A stretch of DNA of 64,000 nucleotides from Sweltsa coloradensis (GCA_024449915.1 JAMZAV010003262.1:56036-120035), one strand, 5' to 3'; positions 34,474 to 46,716 are shown, counted from the stretch's first letter. Numbers and translations: made by a program. Notes: a model not told the origin generated them from the sequence alone.

Positions 34474-35419
34474 CAAATGAATTGTTCAACCTTGTGATGC
34501 CCAACATAAAAAATTATCATTTCAATAAAGAAATCATGACAAAGTTAAATCTGAAACCAATGCGTTATTTAGCTTGAGGTAGCTAACGAAGTTAAAATAA
34601 AACAACGTTTATTTAAACTTAAACGCGACATTTTTCAAAGTTGGTTAAATCTCGGTCTCCGAGAAACTCGTCACATTAGTGGGAGGTCTCGCTACTAGCG
34701 GCTCACTCAAAGAGAACGGTAGGTGGGTGGGGGTGGTATGGGGTGGGGGGCAGTTTCTTTGTTGTTGGACGGGTTAATACCTCAAATCTGAGGTTCAGAG
34801 TCCGGCCTCAAGTAATTGTCAGCAAAATGCTGGCCTACCGACATTTCCAAGTTTCACTTCTTCTGGAAGTCTATGGGACGTACGCTGAGCTGTGAACGAA
34901 ATTTAAAATAAACCATTTCCAACATTTTCTTATTTTCTTTGTTTTAGTTATGAAAGCCGATATAAAACTTTCTTAAATTTTGAAAATATTTATTATATCG
35001 TTATAGATCTTCGATTGTTAACTGTTGTCCATTAAATGTCTACAAACAAAGTTATATTCGTAATCGGTGAAACAAGTTCACACATGTTCATCAAGTAGGA
35101 TAATGAAAAGCAGATTTTTCTTTGACTGCATACTCATACCACCGCCCAGATGGTATGACTCTCCTCTTAATGGTATTGCAAATCGTTCATTCGCGATACC
35201 AGAATAGAGCACATTACCATCGAACGAAAGGAGACTTCTCGGTTATAGGCTATTGTTGGCCGAGCGGAATGAATGAAGATTCAGTCGTCGCAAGGATGAA
35301 CAAGAGATTGTAAATTGTCACCGGACAACTTGTCAGACGGTCCAATCAGAAGATAGAGTCGTAGAACACAACAGACACCCGGTTAACAAGGTGAAATTGT
35401 CAGGGGAGTTGGTTCGGTA
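34474..35419. other. No recognisable feature
   Basis: Includes a G-rich stretch near 34722-34750 (GGTGGGTGGGGGTGG) with possible quadruplex character. A 63-codon frame at 35122-35313 lacks motifs. Nothing coding is supported. Confidence 0.45.
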
Positions 35420-35631
35420 ATCAAGAGAGATGGGCCAGTCTCCGGGGTAAGCTCTTTACTCACTCTAAGAGAGATGGGCTACAGTCTCCGGGTACAGATG
35501 TTTTTACTACACTCTAAAGAAGTTAAGAGAGATGGGCCACAGTCTCCGGGGTACAGAGCTCTATACTACACTCTTAAGAGAGATGGGCTACAGTCTCCAG
35601 GGTACAGATCTTTTTACTACACTCAATCTCT
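35420..35631. repeat. ~50-bp minisatellite, four copies
   Basis: Four tandem copies of a unit with AAGAGAGATGGGC, CAGTCTCCGGGGTACAG and TACTACACTC, at about 35420, 35466, 35524 and 35574. Spacing varies from about 46 to 58 bp through small gains and losses. Confidence 0.8.
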
Positions 35632-35730
35632 TATCGAGGAATGAAAACCTTTGATCATCCGAAAGATAACATCGTAATGTGGAGGTTTTGCAGGCGACTT
35701 TTATTTTATTTTTTTGATATTATTATTTTT

Positions 35731-35791
35731 AAACGAGGGAGCGGAGCGACTGAGTGTTTCCATTCAACTCAAACGGCCCTCATTCTGTGAT

Positions 35792-35877
<86 letters not shown>

Positions 35878-35975
35878 GAAAATCAGCCGAACCACTGAAC
35901 AGATTGCGCTGTAATTTTAAACAGACATCCGGTACGAGTTTACTGGGAACTGTTAAAAAAATTTCAATTTATCTG
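35731..35975 (-). mobile_element. Truncated module B of the A/B family
   Basis: The 3' end of the element (TTAAACGAGGGAGCGGAGCG on the plus strand), then a (CTGT)21 tract at 35792-35877, then the core (AATCAGCCGAACC, CAGATTGCGCTG). Similarity stops around 35965, before the tRNA-like block. The CTGT tract is the longest of any copy in the window. Confidence 0.7.
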
Positions 35976-36368
35976 AATTATTTTTTGTTTACATTTTTTC
36001 TTTTTAATTTCTACAAAGATAACATTTCCATATCTAGGTTGATTTTTTTAAATTAGTGGCATTTAGAATGTGGATGATGTCGTAAACTAGGGAGTGTTGA
36101 AAATCTGGTAAATCTACTAGAATATTTAAAAAAACACGGTGACTATTTCTCCTATCAATGTTATTGACAAACATGCAATTATCAAACATGAAAGCTAGTT
36201 AGGCAATCCCTACAGTTAGATTGATACCCATATGACCCTGGTAGGGTTTGGTGGATCAACTATCAAATTCTAACTCAGCCAAACATTCTTGTACAATTAG
36301 TCGAACCAGTTTGGAATATCCAGCTGAAAATAAAAATTTATAAACCGGTTAAATTTGTCGTTGTTTGA
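35976..36368. other. No recognisable feature
   Basis: AT-rich spacer between the truncated B copy and a family C element. Nothing supported. Confidence 0.5.
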
Positions 36369-37042
36369 TTAAAAGAGCGTTTCCATTTGACTCTGCTGGA
36401 AAAAATAGTCATTTTTTTTTGTATGTCTCGCCATAACGTTCGAACGGAGGCTCGGATCGGGTTGAAATTTTGACCATCCGCAAGCTTCGTTCCCGATTGA
36501 ATGCCATTAGTTTTGTGGCAAAATCGTTCAAAAAGTTACAAAGTTACATTAAAGTAACTAATCGAAAGTCTTTTTTTTTTAACTAAACGGCGACAAAATC
36601 TGATGTGACCAAATCATTTAGAATGTCCGTCCGGTCACGAATATGTTAATTTTATTTTGATCTGATAAGTAGTGTAGATGGAAATTACATTATAACAAAA
36701 GTAACGTTACCATGGCAACGAAAAGTCGCACGAGGTTCGCACTATGCACTGCCACCTAGAAGTAATCAAAATACTATCGAGGAAGCAGTGTATTATTTGT
36801 TACCAAATAGTTCAAATAGTTTTTCCAAAGAAATGACGTCAAGGTCCTCTAGGTGGCGGTGGATTTTATCCGCAAAGTAAAGGTTTACCCAAATAGGCCT
36901 ACATTGCCAATAATAAATAATATTGGAAACATGGCCCCGTGGACAGTGAACGTCGCAAATTTTAAAATTTAAAAAAATTGCAATGTGGGTCTAGCTATAG
37001 CACGTGCTCCCTTATCAACGCGTCCAACTGAGCGTTTCCTGG
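36369..37042 (-). mobile_element. Helitron-like non-autonomous element, family C
   Basis: Inverted second copy of the element at 17663-18372, clearly alignable end to end. The 5' end is at 37042 (CCAGGAAACGCTCAGTTGG). The 3' end at 36369 has lost part of the GCTCGCTTCGCTCGC stretch, and the CAAA tract is reduced to a T/A run. One of only two C copies here. Confidence 0.7.
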
Positions 37043-37480
37043 TTATTAACTAGATTAATACGATGTATAAAAATAGATTGTGTTAAAGTGCTGTAGCAAG
37101 TATGTTTATGTACAATCTTTGAGCTTCAAAGAACATAATTGCTCAATTACTGGAATGGCTATAACTAAAAAAGTGAAGTATATAAATCAACATTTTAAGG
37201 CTAAGTTGTAAACTTGTTAGTTTGTTTTGAAGAAACATTTTAGGCGCAGCTCATAATATATTCAAATTTCTATGAAATGAAAACAAAGACAACCTACTCA
37301 TATTTATTTAAATGTAAGACATTTATTAGCACGACATATTTTCACATGTTTACATACAAAATTACAAATTTAAAACCGCATCTAGGAGTTCGTCTGAAGT
37401 ATAGTACCGCCTATTTTTATAGCAACGCTAGCCTTCTTCATTACAATAAAATGTTAACAAACAAAATTGATAATACATAA
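37043..37480. other. No recognisable feature
   Basis: AT-rich spacer. A 67-codon frame (37277-37480) has no motif. Confidence 0.5.
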
Positions 37481-37720
37481 TTAAACGAGTGAGCGTAGCG
37501 AATGGAGTGGTCGCCATTCATCTCAAACGGCGCTCATTCTGTAGTCTGCGTGCGCGTGTGTGTGTACGTCGAAAACCAGCCGAATCGCTGTACAGATTGC
37601 GCTGAAATTTTAAACAGACATCCGGAACGAGTTTACTGAGAACTGTTAACAAAATCAGCTAGATCCATTGCGATTTAAACCTACAAGAAATAATAAATTA
37701 AAAATGGGCTTCCAATGTTA
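37481..37720 (-). mobile_element. Truncated module B, diverged
   Basis: Plus strand starts TTAAACGAGTGAGCGTAGCG, then GTGTGTGTGTACGTCG in place of the CTGT tract, then the core and ATCAGCTAGATCCATTGCG. Similarity ends before the tRNA-like block. The microsatellite core has drifted from CTGT to GT. Confidence 0.65.
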
Positions 37721-37985
37721 AGAAATTATTTTAACGACAATGGTTTAGATTTTGAAAATATATTTTTTGTTTATTTGCCTGGCCGTGAAATGCCGTCCCC
37801 ACGGTGGATCGAATTTTGCACGCCCAAGGTATCCCCAAATTCTGCTCGGAGATTGAGTAAATATTTACACGTATTTCGTACTGGCTATGTTTTCCATAGT
37901 ATTGTCACAGATGATATATTACACTGCGTTATATGCATTTCAAAACATGTTTAATAATTTTTTAAATACAATCTAGAAATTACAA

Positions 37986-38053
37986 AATCTTTTCCGACCA
38001 GGGGATTGAACCCACGTCTCCCACATTTCGGCTATAAGGGCGCTTTAGCCAAC
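37986..38053 (-). other. tRNA-like sequence, Ile(TAT)-like
   Basis: Minus strand reads AGTCTAGTTGGCTAAAGCGC, CCTTATAGCCG and GTGGGTTCAATCCC, giving A-box, anticodon-region and B-box in tRNA order. The acceptor stem does not close clearly. It directly abuts the A element that starts at 38058. Confidence 0.45.
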
Positions 38054-38057
38054 TAGA

Positions 38058-39013
38058 CTTGGGAAACGCCAAAGTCGTTGTTAGACGAGTCAGCGAGTCA
38101 TGACTGTGTTGAGTACCCGGGAACAGTTGCATTTAAGTTTGGAAATTATATTAATATAAATAATAGTTTTTTTTAAGTTTAGTTGGTATACGGGCGCGTC
38201 AACTGTAAGGCCATAATGCGCCTCTCTAGCCTATGATAAGCAAGGAAGGCCTAAGGTAGGGGGAATAAAAGTAATGTTACCGGGTACTCAACACATGACT
38301 ACTCACTCGTTTAACAACGACTTCGGCGTTTCCCTAGTTTAAACGAGGGAGCGGAGCGACTGTCTCCATTCAACCCAAACGGCCCTCATTCTGTGATTCT
38401 GTTTGTCTGTCTGTCTGTCTGTACGTAGAAAACCAGCCGAACCGCTGAAGCGATTGCGCTGAAATTTTAAACAGACATTCGTTACAAGTTTACTGAGAAC
38501 TGTTAACAAAATCAGCTAGATCTATTGCGATTTAATCCTACAATAAATAAAAATGTGATTTAAAATATCGATAGCATTTGTTTAGTAGCAGCTAGCGGGA
38601 CGAGATATAAGTGGTTGGCATGCCCTAGTGGTAAGCATTTATCCTACCGCACGGAGGGTTGGGGTTCTATACGCGGTAGATCGAACATTTTTATATTTTT
38701 ACACCCACATATTATTTTTGAGGGGTGTTAAATGGGAAATAAAAATTAGGTGATTTTGTTTTATTTTGGGAATTTGTTAATGTTTCACGCTAATACATTT
38801 TGAACACGATTTGCATTTTGAATGTTCAATTTAAACTAAGGAAACGCCAAAGTAGTTGTTAAACGTGTGAGTGAGCCCAGTGTTGAGTACCCGGTAACAT
38901 CCCCTTTTCTCCCATACACATAAGGCTGAATCTAGCCCAGTTTGGGGAATAATACCGGGTACTATACACATGGCTCACTCACTCGTTTAACAACGACTTT
39001 GGCGTTTCCCTAG
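38058..39013 (-). mobile_element. Minus-strand A-B-A block of the array family
   Basis: Reading on the minus strand: palindromic A (39013-38835), module B (38834-38338) with tRNA-like block, core and CTGT tract, then seamlessly the A module of a second unit (38337-38058) without its B. The second A module holds about 100 bp of extra sequence shared with array unit 2. This repeats the head-to-tail junction TTTAAA-CTAGGG of the main array at an independent site. Confidence 0.75.
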
Positions 39014-40139
39014 TAAGTAGACGATTTTACAGTTCGAGTCTTTCTAGCGTCATTTGTTATACACTGATACGTTAAAAGTTATTTTAATCTTAGATTTACA
39101 ATTAAATTCTTATTAAACAAAAGATAAAATGTTTTATTTCAAGTCACAAAGTTATCAAAATAAACTTAAAGCAAGATCATTTATTCTATCGTTCATTTTT
39201 AACGAACCAGTTATGTAGAGCTATGACCTTTACTTTACTAAACAAGTTTAATTTTCATTATTATTAATAATCCAGTTCATTTGTTTCATCCAAGACAATA
39301 TTAAGTTAAAGTCTAAATATTTTACTGATGTTAAAACTAGTATGATTAATGATACTACGAGTACAATTTACTTTCGCGATATACAGGTTTCTTCAATGAA
39401 AACATATATCACGCTGGTTGTTTTCATTCATCACGATGACACTTTTCCCAAACGTAAAACTTTGTTGATAAAATGTAATTACTGAAGCTGCCACAATGAG
39501 ATAAAGCAAATGTATTTCACTGCACATTTTGTCTTCTACAAAAGGAATAATACAAAACACAAACATTTTCGAGTGTAGTATTTTCTACAATACGAGACCA
39601 TAAGTTACTCTTGCAACTTCATAAAACGGTTGTATTATTTACTGGCTTCTTTGTTGTACCCTCTTACAGCAAAATCTCTTTGATAGAAGAGGTCATTCAA
39701 AACAAGCAGACTGGTCCAGAAGCTCGTTGTACATCTCAATACGCCATGGGAACTCAACAGTCGGATAGTGTTACGAGTATGCGAGCTTTATACCCCGCTT
39801 AGGGATCGCTTAGTGGCTGGGAATTCGCCCATTCCACCTCATCCTTCAACTCTCCCTGGTGTGTCATAATAGAGCTGTTTTTAGTGAAACTTCTCAAGCA
39901 GTTCTAAGCCAAGCTGAAACTGATGTACAAAACAGATTGAAATAAGCGCTTTGATGACAAAGTAGTATTTCTTTGTTGTTTTTGATTGTATTACAATTAT
40001 TTGTGAAAAACTATTATAACTTTGATCCGTTTTTCTATATTATTAATGTTTTAAAATAGATCTTCCGGGCTATATCCCTTTCCAACCATAACTCCATTAA
40101 AAAACACAATACAAACGGTTTGTTCGTAATTTCATTTAG
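39014..40139. other. No gene supported
   Basis: AT-rich. An acceptor-like CCCTCTTACAG ends at 39669 and is followed by an open frame to 39802 (LIEEVIQNKQTGPEARC...), but there is no donor or poly(A) support and no recognisable family. Confidence 0.35.
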
Positions 40140-40160
40140 TTTTGGTGGAGGTGCCGGGTC
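40140..40160. repeat. Solo end of family F
   Basis: TTTTGGTGGAGGTGCCGGG, identical to the right terminus at 7432-7450, and followed by TC as there. No partner end is visible nearby. It lies 100 bp upstream of the putative microexon. Confidence 0.6.
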
Positions 40161-40260
40161 TCTCGCTGTAACATGCAACATTACCCGTGCATGTACATAA
40201 ATACATTTCTTCATCCTCTCATGTATCAACTAGCATAAACCTCGTCCTGTTTTGTTTCAG

Positions 40261-40290
40261 GTGAAGTCACAGCTGCCCTGGTGGACTTTG
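40261..40290 (+). CDS. Candidate 30-nt internal microexon
   Basis: A pyrimidine-rich acceptor CCTGTTTTGTTTCAG ends at 40260 and a donor G-GTGAGT begins at 40291, the strongest acceptor-donor pair I see in the window. The 30 nt between are clearly GC-richer than the flanks. Two frames are open: one gives EVTAALVDF with phase 1-1, the other VKSQLPWWTL with phase 0-0; the third has a stop. The length is a multiple of three, so it could be a skippable cassette. I cannot name the gene. If real, neighbouring exons lie outside the window or are too short to recognise, and much of this window would be intronic on the plus strand. Confidence 0.4.
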
Positions 40291-41385
40291 GTGAGTAGCA
40301 TGTGCCATGGCGCAGACGAAACACGTATTATTTGGCTCCATTTTATTCAAGATTGTTCAAAGCTGCGCTATATTCGGTCGTGCAAAACAATCGAATATAA
40401 TATAAATCCGAGATATATATTCTGACAAACATTTGTGTAAGAGTCACCCTGTTTACCTCTGACCTTCACTCTAACTTAAATATCTCTTTCCTTAAGCCGC
40501 CAGTCAAGCTCAATAGAAATATCACTTACGTAATTTTACCGTGGAAGGCTCACTTAAATAACAAAGTAGCCAAGTAAAATAGGTCAGATTCCCCTAAGAC
40601 TATTATATGTACCTTGTCTTAAACTTTATAGACAAACTCATTGTACTAAACTCTTAACCAACCAATGTTATCCAACCATTCCGACAGATCGAAATGTAAA
40701 TCGTGTTTTTTTGGATGTTTTACGAAGGCTCGTATTCAATAATATTAACAGGATGGTTATTTAAGTGGATTCGTTTCCAACACACCTAATAATAAAATAA
40801 AGCCCACATACGGCATTGGTGCTGATAATCATCCGTCAAATGAATAATACAGCTTATATTGTTATTTAAATAAAAAACACGCAATTTACAAATGTTTAGG
40901 TCTTATAGAAATATCGTTATATCTGTCTTAATTTTTACTTTTTGAGTTTTGGGTATCTCGTTCCACTAGTACACACAACGTCAAGCGGATAATAATTAAA
41001 ACAATTACTATTTTGTAATTGAATTATTTAATTCCAGATATATTTAATTGGAATTATGTTACATTATGATAAATAATGATAGTATTTATTAATTATAAAA
41101 ATTATTAGTTTGATGTAAAAATTTTAGTCATAATCATCATCTTACAAATCATTTATACAATCATATTATTTAAGAATAAAAAATAATAATTAGAATCCAT
41201 AACACCTAATTGATTTGCAAGAAAATAAGTAATAGTTCTCAAACGCAAAAATAATAAATATGGTATTTTATGGGATAAAGTTCGCAATCATTCGTTTTCT
41301 TTACTTCTTCCACAAAACAATTTATTTTCAGTCTATCGAAAAACATGAGTTGCTACAAAATAAGATATAGCTAACCCAGACCCCT
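40291..41385. other. No recognisable feature
   Basis: AT-rich, intron-like DNA between the putative microexon and the next SINE. Confidence 0.5.
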
Positions 41386-41654
41386 ACCGACAGTGTATGC
41401 TCGAGCGTTAAGCGCTCGACTCTGATTCGGAAGGTCCCGGGTTCGAATCCCGTCGAGACCGGCAATCCTGACTGAAGGTTTTTTCCGAGGTTTTCCTCAG
41501 TCGTTAAGGCGAATGCAAGGGATTGAGTCCTCTTAAACAGCCCTCGGACATCCCTTCACAATTTTCTATCCGCACATACCTAGTTCACCTGAAGAGGGGC
41601 TAATTGCACCCTATAACAGGTTTCCCACAATTAAAAAAAATAAAAAAAAAAAAA
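41386..41654 (+). mobile_element. tRNA-derived SINE
   Basis: Very close to the copy at 28553: head with the CTCTGATTCGG anticodon region, B box GGGTTCGAATCCC, the same central domain and the same CTATAACAGGTTTCCCACAA-type 3' end with an A-rich tail. Small changes only (GCTCGAGCGTTAAGCG in the head). A short possible target duplication (GACCC) is not convincing. Confidence 0.8.
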
Positions 41655-43310
41655 CGACCCAGCTTAAGTGTTGGAAAGAGATGAATCGAAATAGATATGT
41701 TTATTGTTTACATATTAGATTTTACCCTTGGACAATTATGTTATTATTTTCACCGTGCAAACGAGATTTTCATCGCCAGTCTTACGAAAAACAAAACTAT
41801 CGAAATATGAACGGAAACAAAAACAGCCGATAACAACCATTGTCAGGAGAAGAATCATACAAAAATGCGTTAATTGTTTCAGCAGTGATGCAGTGCTGTG
41901 ACCATATTCTATCTGTGTAGGTCTAAGGTTAAACAATTTTAACCATAATAAAACTAAAGGCCTGAAGGCGCCTACGCTTGAGACGTCAATGAGTGGTTAG
42001 AGTGAATTGATCAGAGGCCAGAAATTCCTCGACCAGCGTTGACAGGTTGACTCCTCGTAAAGCGCGGGTGATGTGACCCCCCCCCCCCCCCCCCGCCGTG
42101 CCCCAATTAGTGACAGAACCATAACCATGACGTCATCACTGACGGAGGTGAAGGATCTCGTTATACCAGGGTATTGTGGTCTTCAGATTAAGTCCTCCAC
42201 TCTGACGAAAATTTCAGATGCAAACTGCTTTAGTTACTCTCGGTGTCGACTGCCGTTTGTTCGGACAAGCTTCTCGAGCGAAGTAGTGAGTGATTTAAAG
42301 ACGATGGAAATGCCACTTTCTTGAAGAGGAGATTTATTTTGAGCACAGTTACTAAGTAAATGTGTGTTAGTATGTATAATTAAAAGTGTTCTTGATTTCC
42401 AATCGCTAAATAATAGTGAGCTTACACACTTGTAAAACATTAATTCTAATAGGCCAACCATGAATCAACAAAGATATATTTAAATTTATTATTTGCTACA
42501 ATTTGTTACCGTTAATAGAGCAATTCATCTCTATTTAATTTGATTAGTGATTTTTTTCTACGTTTTAATAAACACAAATCACACAAATCCGCACAAATCC
42601 GTAACGAAAAACCATCATGATTCATAATGGTTTGAACATGTTTGCAGAATATGTCAATGAAATGTTTTTTGTTATATTTTTAATGCGAGTTCAGAAGGAG
42701 CAGTTCCTTTTATCCATTAAGTTTTGATAAACTTTCTGAAGTACGTGAATCATCATTTATCATCAAAATTCATAATTATGTCCTGTCAAGCATTGGAAGT
42801 TTCCTAATGTCCTTGCAATTACCAATATTGTAACGCGACAACAATTTTGTACGACTGTACCATATCTTTTCAAACGACACCGTAGACCAACTACTACTTT
42901 TCTATCAATACTTTTTGCAGTTGTCAAAAGCACGCAAGTCGGCAACCATTTGTCATATGTGATGGCTACTTTTCTTGCGCTATTGAACTTTTTCGCTAAT
43001 TCACTGCATAAACCAAAACACGTCATAAATCAATTCCCATATAAACCTTTCGATGAAATATAGTACGATACTAATAAAAAGTGTTGGGAAAACTATATAT
43101 CAGAAACAAGTTAATATATTTAATTCTTATCATTTAATTCCCATACATATCTCAAAATCAGTTTCAGAAAAGCTAAACTCAAACTTTGAATATCAATACG
43201 TTCATCTTTCATTATGGCAAACATATTAATGATATCTTACATAACGCGAGTTGACTTTGACTATCGGAATCATTACCAGAATTATTCGACTTTATGGTGA
43301 AGAAAAATCG
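41655..43310. other. No recognisable feature; C-run
   Basis: C18 run at 42077-42094. Frames of 75-87 codons at 42073-43026 lack motifs. Otherwise AT-rich. Confidence 0.45.
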
Positions 43311-43380
43311 TTTGAAACCCATCAGTCAGGATTACCGGCGGTAGATATCGAATCGTAACTTCCCGAGTTGGAGTCTGGAG
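43311..43380 (-). mobile_element. Decayed SINE head fragment
   Basis: On the minus strand CAACTCGGGAAG, GATTCGATATC and CCGGTAATCCTGACTGATGG follow the same order as the SINE heads at 28590-28645, with many substitutions. An old, truncated member of that family. Confidence 0.5.
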
Positions 43381-44346
43381 TAAAACTCAGGAGAAATATA
43401 ATAATGTTAATATTGTGTTTTACCTTATAGTACAATTGAGTTTCTAGCGGAGGAAAAATAGCTAATGAATAAATCAACATTTAACACCGACAAAAGTATA
43501 AACTATTTATTAAAAAAAATGAAAAAATCCCCCTTTTGACGCGTCCCTCGTTGCTTGCTTTCTATTTGTTTTGCCAAATTAATTTTGTAGCGTAGAAAAA
43601 TAGCCTATCAACAACATTAACACCAGACAAAAGTTTAAACGATTTTGCACAAAAAAAAACTCTCCTAGAAAAAAATCCTTCTTCTGTCGCGGCCCTCGTT
43701 GCTATGCTACCCCCGTCGTTACTAAGTGAGAAGAAACTGAACGCGTGAAACGGCTGCAAGGTGAACTCGATTTTCTTCCATGTCACCTCAGTTCTCGTCA
43801 GTTGTTGCCTCAAGGTCACCTTGAGCACGTGACCACCCTCCATTCAGTGGGCCACTTGGCATCTGACACCCTCTGTTCCCTAGAGATGAGCCAACTCTGG
43901 TCCTCTCGCCTGATTCCCGGAGACATTCGATCCCTCTAGGCTTGTCTTATGAGCTGGATCTGCGCCCTGACAAATACTCTATGACGTGATGTGGCTAGAG
44001 AACTCACATCGCATATAACGCTGAGATGGCGAACTTCTATTATCTCAATGCCCATTACTTCTATTATGATGATTAACATGATTTCACATCAGCTAACGGT
44101 TTTGATGGCCGACAATAATTTTGACATAAATGTTAAACTAGCTCGTCCTGTTGTAGCACGTCGTATGAAAACCTAGGTTAAACAAATTGAAATTACTCCT
44201 CAGTACAATACACAGTTTTAAATACAAACTCATATTTCGGGATGCATCCTGTTTTTTCTAAACTTGATTAATCTTTCCCTATGGATTACAATTCCAAGAC
44301 AAACCATTAACAATATTATGTTGCTATTTTTAGAATACTAAAACGA
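43381..44346. other. No gene recognised; GC-richer patch
   Basis: 43690-43960 is less AT-rich and open for 64 codons on the plus strand and 93 on the minus, with no motif I recognise. An exon or repeat fragment cannot be excluded. The rest is AT-rich. Confidence 0.35.
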
Positions 44347-44608
44347 GTGCTCGAGCGTTAAGCGCTTGACTCTGATTCGGGAGGTCCCGGGTTCAAAACC
44401 CGTCGAGACCGGCAATCCTGACTGACGGTTTTTCCGAGGTTTTCCTCAGTCGTTAATGCGATTGCAAGGACTTGAATCCTCTTAAACAGCCCTCGGACAT
44501 CCCTTCACAATTGTCCTATCCTCAACATACCTAGTTAGACACCTGAAGAGAGAGGGGCATCAACTGCACCCTTTGCCGGCTATCAAGACAAATTATTATT
44601 ATTATTAT
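44347..44608 (+). mobile_element. tRNA-derived SINE, (ATT)n-tailed variant
   Basis: Head and central domain as in the 28553 copy but more diverged (GGGTTCAAAACCC B box). The 3' part differs: ACACCTGAAGAGAGAGGGGC and then an ATT tail instead of poly(A). The tail resembles the AAT tail of the LINE at 53935-54024, which may hint at the LINE machinery used. Confidence 0.75.
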
Positions 44609-45389
44609 GTATCACAATTATTTCTATGGGCTTTAAAAATATGTTATGCTATCTAGATGTGTCAAAAACTATGGGTTTCGTTAAATTAAATTTTTTAAGC
44701 TAGTTTTTTTTCACTATTGTACATACCAGAAATAAAATTTTACTAATCTTTCAAATTCGATCCTTAAAAATGTTATGGTGCAAATTTATAATCGTATTAT
44801 GTTTTACAACATACGTCTTGATTTTGAATGTACTTATCTCTCACCATTTTTTTATGGATACATTTCTAATTCAATAAATTTTGATAATTACAGTTAGTGA
44901 GAAAATAATATAAATACCTAAACAGAACGAATATTTAAGTGAAGGGACAGGTCGTCGACCATACTCGCTCAAGCAGAGATTTTTTATGATGTAAAAAAAG
45001 AGTTTCGACCCGTGAAACCTATCCACATGTAACAAACGACGACAGGCGAATGTCACTTTTAGCCGTCTGTATCTCGGGATGGAATGGATTTCGAGTGATG
45101 AAGTCCATCGGATTTCGTTCGGCTGGATTTGGAAGTCATCATTTTCTATGATAATTTCCGGCGTGTCTGGTAGACAAGGGATGACGGCTTCACACGCTAC
45201 AAAATACTGCACGGACGGCATTCTGCAAACGATAGCAAAATGTCTGAAGTCTTGTTACTCACAAACACATCGTTGAAACTAGGGGGGAAATCAAATACAG
45301 ACAAACCCTTGTTACAATCTAGTTTGTGTAATATCGTCGTTTTTAGAGGTGCTGCTCGCAATACTTCGATTCAATACAGCCGCGTCCGC
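44609..45389. other. No gene recognised; GC-richer patch
   Basis: 45040-45270 is GC-richer, with a 116-codon minus-strand frame (44871-45221) that starts TTG/ATG-like and reads IEIPRYRR-type short motifs without family identity. It might be an old repeat. Confidence 0.3.
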
Positions 45390-45555
45390 GGTGGCACATA
45401 CGATTAAGGAGCTGGTCCGAAGCGTATGGCTCTACAAGGACGTGGGTTCGAATCCCGCATAAGGCACGTGTTTAAATCGTCCTTCATCGTCATCTATCAC
45501 CTCTCATTGTCTCGATTAACCTTAAACCTTACTGCATTAATTGAGACGTAAAAAA
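45390..45555 (+). mobile_element. Possible tRNA-headed SINE
   Basis: AGGAGCTGGTCCGAAGCG (A-box-like) and GTGGGTTCGAATCCCGC (perfect B box and T stem) lie at tRNA distance. They are followed by a T/C-rich body and a short A-rich tail (TAAAAAACAAAA). It differs from the main SINE family. A decayed tRNA gene is the alternative. Confidence 0.45.
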
Positions 45556-46667
45556 CAAAATTGATCATAATTCGATTCAGTACCTGCCCTGACAATGTTA
45601 ATCACAGACGTGCTGTATTACGATCGCACAACTTCATTTTTGAACATAACTTGACGAACAGTGAAAATGCATGTTCGCCCCTGCACAGTAGTTCTGCTCG
45701 CTTTGTCGCGTACAGACTGTCTCTTACATTCATGTCAAGTACGATATCATTTCGAAACATATAGTGCTCTGACTTTTAGTATGAGTGAGCTGAGAATGGG
45801 GTGGGTTTTCCTACGAATTATATATTTTTCTCACACATCACATCTTAGTTTTACTACAGAGCCAACCGCATGCTATGCAGAAACCGTGTGCACGTATACT
45901 TATCTTCGTGTGCATCGCGTGTCACGTTCCTTGGAGCACAGCGCGAGAGAGAAGTTCACAAAGATGTAGGGTACATCTTAAACTTGAAATTATAAGGAAG
46001 AGCTTATTTTTCTCATAAAAGCTTCAGGTGTAAAACAAATAAATGCTAACCTGATGTAAGTTTCTCGTGCATTGTTCATCCCGAGAGTGATGATGAATTT
46101 AACAAAATAACGGACAAGCAGATAAACTTTCACACTGCCCATGGAATGTGGCATAAGTTAATAATTTGTTTAATGTCCCTTACTCAATAGCGGTTTTACT
46201 AATTGTGTAAATTATATACAACCATAGTTTTATATATTTTTTATAATATGTTTATTTTTCATAATAAATTTCATGTTCAATTTTTCATACAAAATTTCAG
46301 AAGTGATTAATCGATTCATTTAATCCAATAAATAAATAAATAATAAAAAATAATTATTAGATCTGCCCACTCAGTTAATACTGATTTTCAGTGGGGACTT
46401 ATCAAGCGCCATGCCACCCTGCAGGCCCGACGCAATCGAGATGAGCGATAACCAACCAAAGATCGATTTGTAATAGAAATATAGCATCAGTGTATGACAG
46501 TGCGAACACACGCGAATCAACCCAGATCAACAAGGCCGATTCAGAATAACTCTGAAATTTATTATGTGCTTCGTTGCTAGGACGGCTTCCAAAGTCACGT
46601 TAACAAACTCCTAAGACAAGAACTGATGGACTTTAAGTCAATCAGTAGTTTAAAAAACTTCGACTTT
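45556..46667. other. No recognisable feature
   Basis: A 102-codon frame at 45661-45969 has no motif. An AAAT run at 46326-46345 might be a LINE tail remnant. Otherwise nothing. Confidence 0.45.
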
Positions 46668-46716
46668 AGCGGAATCGAACCTGGAACTTCTGCATTGGAA
46701 GCAGATACGCTAACAC
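46668..46716 (-). other. tRNA 3'-half-like sequence, Gly(TCC)-like
   Basis: The minus strand carries TGCTTCCAATGCAGA (anticodon arm with TCC in the loop) followed by CCAGGTTCGATTCC (B box). The D-arm and acceptor are missing or decayed. A tRNA pseudogene or SINE relic. Confidence 0.4.

Noticed and set aside
35714..36056. 100-codon frame with repeated CLSV
   Set aside because: It is a translation of the (CTGT)n microsatellite.
39670..39802. Possible exon behind CCCTCTTACAG
   Set aside because: The acceptor is reasonable, but there is no donor or poly(A) signal. A terminal exon upstream of the 40261 microexon on the same strand would be hard to reconcile.
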